This document shows, piece after piece, positions 16,360-26,400 of a stretch of 56,990 nucleotides of DNA (position 1 is its first letter; each line of letters opens with the position of its first letter). The stretch covers positions 1 to 56,990 of the forward strand of contig NZ_JADYUF010000021.1 in NCBI RefSeq assembly GCF_021531655.1, read 5' to 3'. The stretch is from Leyella stercorea. Its GTDB lineage: Bacteria; Bacteroidota; Bacteroidia; Bacteroidales; Bacteroidaceae. Below the pieces are notes generated by a model. That model was not told the origin of the DNA, searched no databases, and worked only from the letters and a program-made list of their open reading frames with translations. A program made the position numbers and the translations under genes.

Positions 16360-17244
16360 ATGGAAATTACTCCTTATTATATTATAATACTACTGGTGCT
16401 GATTATTGTCATGCTGCTGATATGGCAATGGCGCCACCAACGGCTTCTCTCGCTAAGGGTAAGGCTGATGCGCGAGGCAATACGCAATCGCGACTTCACC
16501 TTTCGTCTGCCCGACAATCGTATGTTTCATGGTGAGCGCGACCTTCAGGCGGCTCTCAACGAAATGAGTGGCGAGATAAACCGACTGTTGGCACGCAGCG
16601 AGGTGGAGTCGTGGCAACGGCTGACGCGTGTGCTTACCCACGAGATTATGAATGCCGTGGCTCCTATATCGAGCATAACACAAGCTTACATCAGTTCGCC
16701 TCTTGTGAAGGGAACCCCTCTTGAAGAGGGAATGCAGGCTATTCGCGATACAAGCATAAATCTGCAGACCTTCGTAGAAAGCTATCGCAAACTGACACAA
16801 CTACAGGCTCCGCATATAGAAGAGGTGAGTATAGACGGACTGACAAGAAGTCTGCGCACGCTCTATCCCTCGATTGTGTGGCACGTGAATATTGGCAATA
16901 GCCAGGAACGTGTGAGTGCCGACAGCGGAATGTTGCGACAGGTTATGGTAAACCTTACGAAGAATGCAATAGAGGCTGGCGCTCGCAACATCGACCTGCG
17001 CCTGGATTATGACGACACGCGCACGCTACTGTTGGTCAGCAACGACGCTCCACACATACCGCCTAAGGAGGCGCGCGAGATATTTGTGCCTTTCTTCACG
17101 ACAAAACCTTCGGGTACTGGCATCGGACTGCCCCTTTCACGACAGATGATGCTGGCGCAAGAGGGCGACCTTTGGCTTGCTGAAACACCAGTGGCAGGAT
17201 TTCATACAACCTTTGTTGTGGCTGCAAATTCATATAGTTCTTGA
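16360..17244 (+). CDS. sensor histidine kinase
   Basis: A 294-residue membrane-bound kinase. One N-terminal membrane segment (6-24) is followed by a short cytoplasmic linker of about 60 residues, then the dimerisation/phosphoacceptor motif LTHEIMNAVAPISS (H94) and the HATPase domain with the N-box NLTKNAIEAGA and a GTGIGLPLS G-box. No periplasmic sensor domain is visible, so it may sense the membrane or a partner protein. The H-box form HEIxNxxxPI is that of NtrY/AtoS-like kinases, which fits a partner carrying an NtrC-type Fis HTH. Confidence 0.9.
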   Translation: MEITPYYIIILLVLIIVMLLIWQWRHQRLLSLRVRLMREAIRNRDFTFRLPDNRMFHGERDLQAALNEMSGEINRLLARSEVESWQRLTRVLTHEIMNAVAPISSITQAYISSPLVKGTPLEEGMQAIRDTSINLQTFVESYRKLTQLQAPHIEEVSIDGLTRSLRTLYPSIVWHVNIGNSQERVSADSGMLRQVMVNLTKNAIEAGARNIDLRLDYDDTRTLLLVSNDAPHIPPKEAREIFVPFFTTKPSGTGIGLPLSRQMMLAQEGDLWLAETPVAGFHTTFVVAANSYSS

Positions 17245-17352
17245 TTTGCATCATTTTGTGCGTGTTTTGATAAATTTTGGTAGGATTTTGCAAAGTCGAA
17301 ATGTCATTATTGTAGATTAATGAATTAAGATTGTGTAAAACGTATAATAACG

Positions 17353-17384
17353 GCCTTAATATGGTTAATTATTAAGGCTTTTTA
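17353..17384 (+). terminator. rho-independent terminator after the histidine kinase gene
   Basis: Perfect 9-bp stem GCCTTAATA / TATTAAGGC with an 8-nt loop, followed by TTTTT. It lies about 110 bp after the kinase stop and just ahead of the nqr promoter region, so it separates the two units. Confidence 0.75.
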
Positions 17385-17408
17385 TATCTTTACCTCACAA
17401 ATTTTTGT

Positions 17409-17416
17409 TAATTTTG
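17409..17416 (+). promoter_or_regulatory. -7 box (TAATTTTG) of the nqr operon
   Basis: TAnnTTTG match 80 bp upstream of the nqrA start. It lies upstream of the earlier in-frame ATG at 17442, so it does not by itself fix the start. Confidence 0.45.
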
Positions 17417-17495
17417 TGGGCAACTTTGGAGCCATAAAACCATGAAATATGGCAAAAACCAAATAACAGCAAAAATCTTATCATTTTTTATATTT

Positions 17496-18848
17496 ATGGC
17501 AAATGTAATTAAGTTACGTAAGGGTTTGGATATCAACCTTAAGGGAAAGGCTGCTGAGCAGAAGTTTCCGGTAAAGGCTGCTGCCCAGTACGCCCTTGTA
17601 CCTGATGACTTTGTAGGCATGATCCCGAAGGTGGTAGTTCGCGAAGGCGACCACGTGAAGGCTGGCGACGCTCTGTTTGTCAACAAGAAGCAGACTGACG
17701 TCAAGTTCGCCTCACCCGTGAGTGGAGTAGTGCAGGCAGTTGTCAGAGGCGACCGTCGCAAGGTATTGCGCGTTGTCGTAGAGGCTGATAAGGATCAGCA
17801 GTTTGTTGACTTCGGTCAGAAACAGGTGGCTTCGCTCGATGGTGATGCCGTAGTTAAGGCTCTGCTTGAAGCCGGATTGTTCGGCTACATTAACCAGCTG
17901 CCTTATGCTGTGTCAACAACTCCCGACCAGAAGCCTCGCGCTATCTTCGTAAGCGCTTTGCGCGACATGCCTCTCGCAGGCAACTTCGAGTTTGAACTGC
18001 AAGGCAACGAGAACGACTTCCAGACTGGTTTGACCGCTCTGTCGAAGATTGCCAAGACTTATCTCGGTATTGGTGCACAGCAGACAAGTTCTGCCTTGAC
18101 ATCAGCCAAGGACGTTGAGGTGAACGTATTCGACGGACCATGTCCTGCTGGTAACGTAGGCGTTCAGGTGAACAACATCGCTCCTGTCAACAAGGGTGAG
18201 GTGGTTTGGACTGTAGACCCGACAGCCGTTATCTTCTTCGGTCGACTGTTCAACACGGGCAAGGTAGACCTTCGTCGTCTTGTAGCAGTAGCAGGTAGTG
18301 AGGTAAATATCCCAGCTTATGCTGAGGTGCTCGTAGGTCAGCCCATCGCAAGTCTTCTGGAAGGCAAGCTCGCTTCAACCGAGCATGTGCGCATCATTAA
18401 CGGTAACCCGTTGACAGGTCGCAAGTGTACAGCTGAGGACTTCGTAGGTGGTCACACTTCGGAGATTACAGCAATTCCTGAGGGCGACAATGTTGATGAG
18501 ATGTTGGGATGGATACTTCCGCGTACCAACGACTTCTCGGTCAATCGTAGCTACTTCTCATGGCTCTTGGGCAAGAACAAGGAGTACAGCCTCGATGCTC
18601 GTGTGAAAGGTGGCGAGCGCCACATTATTATGAGTGGCGAGTACGATAAGGTGCTACCTATGGACATCTATGGCGAATATCTCATCAAGGCCATCATAGC
18701 CGGCGACATCGACCGCATGGAGCAGCTTGGCATCTATGAGGTAGCTCCTGAGGACTTTGCCGTGGCTGAGTTTGTAGACTCTTCAAAGCTCGAACTTCAG
18801 CACATCGTGCGTCAGGGTCTCGACATGCTCCGCAAGGAGAATGCTTAA
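17496..18848 (+). CDS. nqrA: Na+-translocating NADH:quinone reductase subunit A
   Basis: A 450-residue cytoplasmic-face subunit of Na+-NQR, which couples NADH oxidation by quinone to Na+ export. It starts MANVIKLRKGLDINLKGKA, matching the NqrA N-terminus (IxxGLDLPIxG), and keeps the RnfC/NqrA-type barrel-sandwich segment (VVREGDHVKAGDALFV). I use the ATG at 17496 because the in-frame ATG at 17442 would add 18 hydrophobic residues not seen in this soluble subunit. First gene of a tight six-gene operon. Confidence 0.95.
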   Translation: MANVIKLRKGLDINLKGKAAEQKFPVKAAAQYALVPDDFVGMIPKVVVREGDHVKAGDALFVNKKQTDVKFASPVSGVVQAVVRGDRRKVLRVVVEADKDQQFVDFGQKQVASLDGDAVVKALLEAGLFGYINQLPYAVSTTPDQKPRAIFVSALRDMPLAGNFEFELQGNENDFQTGLTALSKIAKTYLGIGAQQTSSALTSAKDVEVNVFDGPCPAGNVGVQVNNIAPVNKGEVVWTVDPTAVIFFGRLFNTGKVDLRRLVAVAGSEVNIPAYAEVLVGQPIASLLEGKLASTEHVRIINGNPLTGRKCTAEDFVGGHTSEITAIPEGDNVDEMLGWILPRTNDFSVNRSYFSWLLGKNKEYSLDARVKGGERHIIMSGEYDKVLPMDIYGEYLIKAIIAGDIDRMEQLGIYEVAPEDFAVAEFVDSSKLELQHIVRQGLDMLRKENA

Positions 18849-18876
18849 CATTTAATTTAATTACAAAGAGAAAAGT

Positions 18877-20037
18877 ATGAATTTTCTAAGAAAATATCTT
18901 AACGACATCAAGCCGAATTTCGAGCCTAATGGAAAACTCCACGCTTTCCGCAGCTTGTTCGACGGCTTTGAGACTTTCCTGTTTGTACCCAACCAGACAT
19001 CCAAGACCGGTGTAAACATTCACGACGCCATCGACTCGAAGCGAATCATGAGCTTCGTAGTAATAGCGTTGCTTCCGGCTTTGCTGTTCGGTATGTACAA
19101 CGTGGGATTCCAGAACTATAAGGCTGCCGGCGCTTTGGCTGACGCTTCGTTCTTCTCAATGTTTATCTATGGAGCATTGCAGGTGCTTCCTAAAATCATC
19201 GTCAGCTATGTGGTAGGTCTCGGCATCGAGTTTGCCTGGGCACAGTGGAAGGGCGAGGAAATTCAGGAGGGCTTCCTTGTTTCGGGTATCATTATCCCGC
19301 TCATCATCCCCGTAGGCTGTCCGTTGTGGGCTCTTGCCATTGCCGTAGCCTTTGCCGTAGTTATCGGTAAGGAGATTTTCGGTGGTACCGGTATGAATAT
19401 CTTCAACGTGGCTCTCGTTACACGTGCGTTCCTCTTCTTCTCTTATCCTACTAAGATGAGTGGCGACGCAGTATGGGTGGCTAACGACACAATCTTCGGA
19501 CTTGGCAACACTCTGCCTGATACATTCACCTGCGCTACTCCGCTTGGTGAAATTGCTCAGGGAGCAGCTGTCAACAACAGTCTTTGCGACATGATTACAG
19601 GTCTTATCCCTGGTTCAATAGGCGAGACAAGCGTTATTGCCATTGCTATTGGTGCTGTCATCCTGCTTTGGACAGGCATCGCATCATGGCGCACTATGCT
19701 GAGCGTGTTCGTTGGTGGTGCTATTGCTGCCTACACATTCGAAGCTCTTGGCATGACTCCAATCGCATGGTATGAGCACATCGTATTGGGTGGTTTCTGC
19801 TTCGGTGCTGTATTCATGGCTACCGACCCCGTTACATCAGCCCGCACACAATGTGGACAGTACTGGTATGGCGCTATCATCGGCATTATGGCAGTTATCA
19901 TCCGCGTTATGAACCCTGGTTATCCAGAAGGTATGATGCTCGCCATCCTCTTCATGAACATGTTCGCTCCGCTCATCGACTACTGTGTAGTACAGAAGAA
20001 CATCACCAAGCGAATGAAACGTTTAACCAACAAATAA
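18877..20037 (+). CDS. nqrB: Na+-translocating NADH:quinone reductase subunit B
   Basis: A 386-residue integral membrane subunit with about ten membrane segments. It binds riboflavin and a covalently attached FMN. The flavinylation site is DTFTCATPLGEIAQG (about residues 220-235), where a threonine receives FMN from ApbE; the usual motif is (S/T)GAT, so cysteine replaces glycine here while the acceptor threonine is kept. No apbE gene lies in the window. Starts 28 bp after nqrA. Confidence 0.96.
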   Translation: MNFLRKYLNDIKPNFEPNGKLHAFRSLFDGFETFLFVPNQTSKTGVNIHDAIDSKRIMSFVVIALLPALLFGMYNVGFQNYKAAGALADASFFSMFIYGALQVLPKIIVSYVVGLGIEFAWAQWKGEEIQEGFLVSGIIIPLIIPVGCPLWALAIAVAFAVVIGKEIFGGTGMNIFNVALVTRAFLFFSYPTKMSGDAVWVANDTIFGLGNTLPDTFTCATPLGEIAQGAAVNNSLCDMITGLIPGSIGETSVIAIAIGAVILLWTGIASWRTMLSVFVGGAIAAYTFEALGMTPIAWYEHIVLGGFCFGAVFMATDPVTSARTQCGQYWYGAIIGIMAVIIRVMNPGYPEGMMLAILFMNMFAPLIDYCVVQKNITKRMKRLTNK

Positions 20038-20050
20038 CCATTATCGGAAT

Positions 20051-20779
20051 ATGGAAGAAACAAAGAAGAAGGGGCTGAACACCAGTTCAAACTCCTACAC
20101 AATCATATATTCTGTCGTTATCGTAGTTGTCGTAGCGTTCCTGCTTGCCTTCGTGTCTTCTACACTCAAACCGCAGCAGGACGAGAACGTGGCTCTCGAC
20201 AAGAAGAAACAGATTCTCGCAGCCCTCAACATCCGCGACATCGACGGAGCTGAGGCTACAGAACAATATAATAAGGTGGTTACAGCCGACAAGATCATCG
20301 ACCGCAACGGCGAGGAGGTTGAGGCTGGAAAGCAGGGTGGCACAGAAGCTGGCTTCCTCTGCAACAGCACTTCTACCAAGGAAGGCAAGCTTGCTCTCTA
20401 CGTGTGCAACGTTGATGGCGAGACCAAGTACGTCATCCCTGTTTACGGTATGGGTCTTTGGGGCGGCATCAGCGGATACATTGCCCTGAACGCCGACAAG
20501 CAGACCGTATATGGAGCTTACTTCAACCACGAGGGCGAGACCGCTGGTCTTGGTGCCGAAATCAAGGATTCTCGCAAATGGCAGGATCAGTTCAAGGGCA
20601 AGCATGTCTTTGCCGCAGGCAAGGAAGGCGTGGCTCTCTCGGTAGTGAAGAAGAACGAGGTTAGCGATCCTACAACCCAGTGCGACGCCGTGACAGGCGC
20701 AACACTTACTTGTAACGGTGTGAGCGACATGCTCAAGAACGGCCTCGGTGAGTACACAAAATTCTTAACATCTAAATAA
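20051..20779 (+). CDS. nqrC: Na+-translocating NADH:quinone reductase subunit C
   Basis: A 242-residue subunit with one N-terminal membrane helix (about 13-33, YTIIYSVVIVVVVAFLLAFV) and a periplasmic FMN-binding domain. The covalent FMN site is DAVTGATLTCNGV near the C-terminus, a standard TGAT motif. It lies 13 bp after nqrB. The FMN takes part in electron transfer between the iron centre of NqrD/E and NqrB. Confidence 0.95.
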   Translation: MEETKKKGLNTSSNSYTIIYSVVIVVVVAFLLAFVSSTLKPQQDENVALDKKKQILAALNIRDIDGAEATEQYNKVVTADKIIDRNGEEVEAGKQGGTEAGFLCNSTSTKEGKLALYVCNVDGETKYVIPVYGMGLWGGISGYIALNADKQTVYGAYFNHEGETAGLGAEIKDSRKWQDQFKGKHVFAAGKEGVALSVVKKNEVSDPTTQCDAVTGATLTCNGVSDMLKNGLGEYTKFLTSK

Positions 20780-20796
20780 GGAGGAGGAACAAGATT

Positions 20797-21420
20797 ATGA
20801 GTTTGTTTTCAAAAGAGAATAAGGCTGCATTCACCAATCCTCTGAACCTCGACAACCCTATCCTCGTACAGGTGCTCGGTATCTGCTCGGCTCTCGCCGT
20901 GACATCCCAGCTCAAGCCTGCCATCGTGATGGGTCTTGCCGTGACAGTGATTACAGCATTTGCCAACGTGATTATCTCAATCATCCGCAACACCATACCT
21001 AACCGCATCCGTATCATCGTGCAGCTTGTGGTTGTTGCCGCTCTCGTTACCATCGTGAGCCAGATTCTCAAAGCTTTCGTCTACGACGTGAGCGTGGAGC
21101 TGTCTGTCTACGTGGGTCTTATCATCACCAACTGTATCCTCATGGGTCGTCTTGAGGCCTTCGCCATGCAGAACAAGCCTTGGCCATCGTTCCTCGACGG
21201 TGTGGGCAACGGTCTTGGCTATGCCTACATCCTTGTGGTGGTTGGCGGCGTGCGCGAGCTTCTTGGCCGTGGCTCATTGCTCGGCTTCCAGCTCATTCCT
21301 CAGGGAGTTTACGACGCAGGCTACATCAACAATGGTATGATGACAATGCCCGCCATGGCGCTCATCCTCTTGGGATGCGTAATATGGATTCATAGAGCTT
21401 ACTTTTACAAAGAAAAATAA
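20797..21420 (+). CDS. nqrD: Na+-translocating NADH:quinone reductase subunit D
   Basis: A 207-residue integral membrane subunit of the RnfA/NqrD/E family, with six membrane segments. Conserved parts visible are VTALANVIISIIRN-like at about 50 and LITNCILMGRLEAFA (about 108-122), where the cysteine helps ligate the intramembrane iron centre shared with NqrE. An unusually strong Shine-Dalgarno stretch (AAGGAGGAGGA, 20778-20788) precedes it, rare in Bacteroidetes. Confidence 0.95.
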   Translation: MSLFSKENKAAFTNPLNLDNPILVQVLGICSALAVTSQLKPAIVMGLAVTVITAFANVIISIIRNTIPNRIRIIVQLVVVAALVTIVSQILKAFVYDVSVELSVYVGLIITNCILMGRLEAFAMQNKPWPSFLDGVGNGLGYAYILVVVGGVRELLGRGSLLGFQLIPQGVYDAGYINNGMMTMPAMALILLGCVIWIHRAYFYKEK

Positions 21421-21433
21421 TCAGAAGTAAACA

Positions 21434-22060
21434 ATGGAACATTTAATTAGCCTTTTCTTCCGGTCCATTTTTGTGGACAACATGATATTCGCCTTCTTCC
21501 TCGGTATGTGTTCGTTCCTTGCCGTGTCGAAGAACGTGAAGACATCATTGGGATTGGGTCTTGCCGTGACATTCGTGTTGCTCGTCACTGTGCCTGTCGA
21601 CTATCTGTTGCAGACTAATGTGTTGGGTCCCGACTGTCTTATTGAGGGCGTAGACCTTTCCTATCTGAGCTTCATCCTCTTCATTGCCGTTATTGCTGGC
21701 ATCGTGCAGTTGGTAGAGATGGTAGTAGAGAAGTTCTCTCCGTCGCTTTATGCGGCTCTCGGTATCTTCTTGCCTCTTATCGCCGTTAACTGTGCCATCA
21801 TGGGTGCTTCGCTCTTCATGCAGCAGCGTATCAATCTTGACCCTTCCAACTCGCAGTACATCGGCAACGTTGTCGACGCTCTTGTTTATGCCATTGGTAG
21901 CGGTATCGGTTGGACCTTGGCCATCGTAGCCATGGGTGCCATCCGCGAGAAGATGCAGTACAGCGATGTGCCAAAGCCTCTTCAGGGTCTCGGCATTACA
22001 TTCATCACCGTAGGACTCATGGCAATGGCCATGATGTGCTTCTCTGGTCTTAAAATATAA
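21434..22060 (+). CDS. nqrE: Na+-translocating NADH:quinone reductase subunit E
   Basis: A 208-residue integral membrane subunit, paralogous to NqrD with inverted topology. The conserved [16 protein letters not shown] carries the second iron-ligand cysteine, and [13 protein letters not shown] near the N-terminus carries the other. It lies 13 bp after nqrD. Together NqrD and NqrE form the half-channel pair that houses the iron centre. Confidence 0.95.
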   Translation: MEHLISLFFRSIFVDNMIFAFFLGMCSFLAVSKNVKTSLGLGLAVTFVLLVTVPVDYLLQTNVLGPDCLIEGVDLSYLSFILFIAVIAGIVQLVEMVVEKFSPSLYAALGIFLPLIAVNCAIMGASLFMQQRINLDPSNSQYIGNVVDALVYAIGSGIGWTLAIVAMGAIREKMQYSDVPKPLQGLGITFITVGLMAMAMMCFSGLKI

Positions 22061-22078
22061 TAAGGAGGACTCAACGTT

Positions 22079-23350
22079 ATGAATACATCATTTATATTTG
22101 CAAGTATCGGAGTTTTCCTTGTTGTGATACTCCTCTTGGTTGTCATTCTGCTCGTAGCTAAGAAGTTCCTCAGCCCGAGCGGCAATGTCAATATCGAAAT
22201 CAATGGCGACAAGACCATCAACGTGCCTCAGGGCTCGTCGTTGATGAATACACTCAACGAGAACGGCATCTTCTTGCCTTCAGCCTGTGGCGGTAAGGCA
22301 AGCTGCGGCCAGTGTAAGGTTCAGGTGCTTGAGGGTGGCGGCGAGATTCTCGACTCCGAGAAGCCTCACTTCACACGCAAGCAAATCAAGGACAACTGGC
22401 GTTTGGGTTGCCAGTGCAAGGTGAAGTCGGACATGAAGATTAAGGTGCCCGATTCGGTTATGGGTGTTAAGGAATGGGAGTGCGAGGTTATCTCCAACAA
22501 GAACGTTTCTTCGTTCATCAAGGAGTTCAAGGTGGCATTGCCTCCGGGCGAGCACATGGACTTCGTTCCTGGCTCTTACGCTCAGATCAAGATTCCTGCA
22601 TACGACTGCATCGACTACGACAAGGACTTCGACAAGGACCTCATTGGCAAGGACTACATCGGCGCATGGGAGAAGTTCAACATCTTCTCGCTCAAGGCCC
22701 ACAACCCCAACCCGACTGTGCGTGCTTACTCAATGGCCAACTATCCCGACGAGGGCGACATCATCACCCTCACCGTGCGTATCGCCACAACTCCGTTCCT
22801 GCCACGTCCGCAGGTGGGCTTCCAGAACGTACCTACGGGTATCGCCTCTTCTTACATATTCTCGTTGAAGCCGGGCGACAAGGTTATGATGTCAGGTCCT
22901 TATGGCGACTTCCATCCTAACTTCACTTCGGGCAAGGAGATGATATGGATTGGTGGTGGTGCTGGTATGGCTCCGCTCCGTGCCCAGATTATGCACATGA
23001 CAAAGACGCTGCACACAACAGACCGTGAGCTCCACTTCTTCTATGGTGCACGTGCTCTTGGTGAAGCCTTCTTCCTTGAGGACTTCTGGGAACTGGAGAA
23101 GGAATTCCCCAACTTCCATTTCCATCTCTCGCTCGACCGCAAGGATCCTGTAGCAGATGCTCAGGGTGTGAAGTATTACGAGGGATTTGCTGTGAACTGT
23201 ATCCGCGACACCTACTTGAAGGATCACGAGGCTCCCGAAGATTGCGAGTACTATCTCTGCGGACCTCCTATGCTTATCAAGACAGTTACAGACTATCTCG
23301 ACTCGCTCGGCGTAGATCCTGAGAGCATAATGTACGATAATTTTGGATAA
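22079..23350 (+). CDS. nqrF: Na+-translocating NADH:quinone reductase subunit F
   Basis: A 423-residue NADH-oxidising subunit. It has one N-terminal membrane helix, then a 2Fe-2S ferredoxin domain with CGGKASCGQC (about residues 70-79) and a distal cysteine in LGCQCKV. A ferredoxin-reductase module follows, with FAD-binding RAYSMANYP, NADH-binding GGGAGMAPLR and C-terminal YLCGPPMLI. It is the electron entry point of the complex. A good Shine-Dalgarno (AAGGAGGA, 22062-22069) precedes it and a terminator closes the operon 28 bp after its stop. Confidence 0.96.
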   Translation: MNTSFIFASIGVFLVVILLLVVILLVAKKFLSPSGNVNIEINGDKTINVPQGSSLMNTLNENGIFLPSACGGKASCGQCKVQVLEGGGEILDSEKPHFTRKQIKDNWRLGCQCKVKSDMKIKVPDSVMGVKEWECEVISNKNVSSFIKEFKVALPPGEHMDFVPGSYAQIKIPAYDCIDYDKDFDKDLIGKDYIGAWEKFNIFSLKAHNPNPTVRAYSMANYPDEGDIITLTVRIATTPFLPRPQVGFQNVPTGIASSYIFSLKPGDKVMMSGPYGDFHPNFTSGKEMIWIGGGAGMAPLRAQIMHMTKTLHTTDRELHFFYGARALGEAFFLEDFWELEKEFPNFHFHLSLDRKDPVADAQGVKYYEGFAVNCIRDTYLKDHEAPEDCEYYLCGPPMLIKTVTDYLDSLGVDPESIMYDNFG

Positions 23351-23377
23351 ATCAATAATACCGGAATAAACAAAATG

Positions 23378-23412
23378 ACAAAGCCGCTGAAAAATCAGCG
23401 GCTTTGTTTCGT
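23378..23412 (+). terminator. strong rho-independent terminator of the nqr operon
   Basis: Perfect 13-bp stem ACAAAGCCGCTGA / TCAGCGGCTTTGT with an AAAA loop, followed by TTCGTTT. The A-rich left flank and the perfect stem mean it may also act on minus-strand transcripts of the convergent helicase-methyltransferase gene, whose stop lies at 23459. Confidence 0.9.
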
Positions 23413-23458
23413 TTGTAAGGGGTTGTCCCAAAAGAAAACTATAGTATCACTACAGTGG

Positions 23459-26400
23459 TTAGAATGGTTTGATTGTTTTTTCAATCAATATTATTTCGTC
23501 GTCCGTCAGTTTGTATTTTCTGTAAAGCTGTTGGTCGACAAGAGTAATCTCTTGAGTCCAGTCAATGTCTGAACTTGTAGTGAAATCCTGCGAGGGGACA
23601 AACATAAATTTCTCTGGCGAGAGGTCTTGTGAGGTGATGGTCTGAAGCATGAGGAAGCGTACAAACTTTGTCTTCAGATATGTCATATAGTTGGCTGCCT
23701 CGTCGGCTTCGGCAAAAGCTCCTCCTACCAGATAGCTCTGTGTGCACACCGTGCCAGGGTCGAGGATAGCAAGCGACGAGAGTATGCGGAACTGTCCGTT
23801 ACGGTCGGGGGTGCCGGCATGCTCGCAGGTGGCTTTTGAGAATACAACCTTATGGAGGTCGATGAGTTGCGCGTTCTTCTTTACTTCGCTGCGCAGTACA
23901 TAGCTGTCGTTACCGCTCGACTTCAGCAATAAGGTGTCGGCATCGGTTTCGGGATTAGCAGAACCTCGGAACGTAGTGACGAAGCCGAATGGTGTTTGTC
24001 CACATACTATGGTGTTGAGCATAGATGCATTGTTTGAAGCCGCCTTGTTAATGAGTGTCAGAGCCTCGTTGTTACGAACGAAGATAGGGTATTGGTCGAG
24101 GTTGCGCTCGCACGTCTGCATCTTGCCGTATAGGGTGTTGGTGAATGTACAGCTGCCATTGTGCTTCTTGTCCCAAAGGAAGTAGTTGACACCTCCCGAA
24201 ATGTCAACTGTGGGGAAACATTCCTTTGAATCGACAAAGTCGGATATGGAGCGCAAGTGATGGTCTGCCAGCATCGACTGTCGGAAACTGTCAAGCCCTC
24301 GTCCGCCAGTGAACCATCGTGAGGGCATAATCATCGAGATGTAGTCGGGATTCATCTCGCGAGCGGTGTCTACAAAGTGGTTGTAGAGCGGTATGCCATA
24401 GTTGTCTTTCTGTGTGCCGATGTTGACCTGATAGGGAGGGTTGCCTATTATTGCGTCAAATTTCAGTTGTTTCATTTTCTTGTTGCTCGAGAAGTTGTGC
24501 GGGTCGGTGACGGTGCGTATGAACTTACGCTTGTAGAGTATCACTTGTGAGTTCATATCGGCCATGTGGCATATGTTGATGTTGCTGTTGTCGCGGTATC
24601 CCATCAGTGTGCGTCGTGTGACACGGTCGGCCATACGAGTGCGGCATAAGGCAAAAATGTTGTTCGACACAATATCGTCCCATAGCTGCTGAGCCTCGTC
24701 ATCGGTGAGTGTGTCGAAGAGTCCCTGCGACTGGCTGCTGCGCAGTTTGTAGAGCGAGTATGCCACATAGAGCGAGTATAGTCCGGTCTTAGAAGCAATG
24801 TCGAGCACTCGCACCTTTGGGTTCATCATTGTGTGCTGTGTTGCGTCTCCGTTGTAGACAAATCGTGGTTCGGACAGCATCTTGCCGAAACTGTTGTCGA
24901 AAAAACAGTAGCCGCCCAATGTGTCTGCCATATGTCGGTTGACGGTTTGCCATGGTGTGAGTATGGTCTCACGGTCGGGATAGCAGAAATCAGACAGTAT
25001 CTGTGCTATGCAGTTGATTCGATCGGGCACGTACAGTGAGTCGGCTTTATGTAGTCGTGCCACGATAGCTTTGGCTGTGGCTACGAAGATGTCTTCTCGA
25101 TAGAAGTGCTTGAGTCGTTCGAACATGCGCAGCGTGATTCCTGTTGGCATGAATTCGCGCCACGAATCGGGGTCAATACTCTTTATGAACGAGTCGAGCG
25201 TAAGTCCCTCTACGTTGTCTACTGTGCCATAAATCATAAGTGGCAGACGAGTGGAAATCTGGCTAAGAATGGCCAGTGCACGCTGACGTGGTGTCAGTCT
25301 GCTTGATGCCTCGCGTGCTGCCGCAACAGCTTCCTTCTCGCTTGTTGAGAGTTCAGTTTTCTTTGTATTGTTCTTTGTGGCGGCAGTTTTCTTGCGTGGG
25401 TTCTTGGTGAGTGTCTCCTTGTTGCGCTGGCGTTCAGCCAATACACCCAGAACCATTGCTTCTGCCACTTGGTCGAGAAGTTTCATGTCCTGCTGTCGCA
25501 GATTGTCAAGATTGCCATAGAGGCAGTCGTCACGGAAACCGTTGCGTATAAGCGTTTCAGAATATGTAGAGTTGATGCTTTGTATGAAACTTTCTGTATT
25601 GTATACAGTCTGTTTGCCATGCTTTATCTCTACGAGTGGACAGTAGTGTAGAAAATCGGTAAGTTTCTGTCGGCGCTCGTCAGCATCGTTAGTCGAGGTG
25701 TTGTTATTGATATACTGGTCGACAACAGTGAGTGTGCGCTTCGGTGCGAAGTCGATGGCGAAGCATTTATGCTTGACGTTTCTGTCGGTGTAAGGACTCT
25801 GACAACGGAATATAGTTTGAAAATAGCGCATACTTCCTGTCTCGGCGCTTCCTGCGAGCATAAGTACGGCATTCCATTCGGGAATGGACACGCCCATAGT
25901 GAGACGACCACACGATAGGGTGATGGTTTTGTCGTGCTGTGTCACAGCAGTTTTCACTCTCTCCAGTGCGCTTCGCTCAAATCTTGTCTGTTCGTAAATG
26001 TCGAGACGGTCGGAGCCAGCTTCGCCGTTGCCAGCTACATTGACAATGGTGTATTCGCTGAAGGGGTTGGTAGGTGAGTCTTCGCCCAGAATCTCTGCCA
26101 GGCATTTGGCTGCCATTACTCCCGGTACATACCAAAGGGTGTGGTTGAGCGATGGTTGCAGATAAGCGTTGGCATAGGGCTGTGTCTTGTCGTTGCTGTC
26201 TTTGCCGATGAGTGTGATGAACTTACGCACGTCAGCCTCGTGTACAAATCGTGATGTGTTGTCAACGGTTGTCTCGGTGCGGAACAACTCGGCAAAGTTC
26301 AGTCCGTCAGCCTTTGTCAGGCTTCGCATTTTGTCAGAGATGTCGTAGGTAAGTATGTTCATCTGTGCCAAACCCTCATACGGATTGGTAGTTTTGGGGT

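Noticed and set aside
23417..23434. AAGGGGTTGTCCCAAAAG as an IS terminal repeat
   Set aside because: It resembles ends of some Bacteroidales insertion sequences, but no partner end or transposase lies nearby, so no element can be defined.
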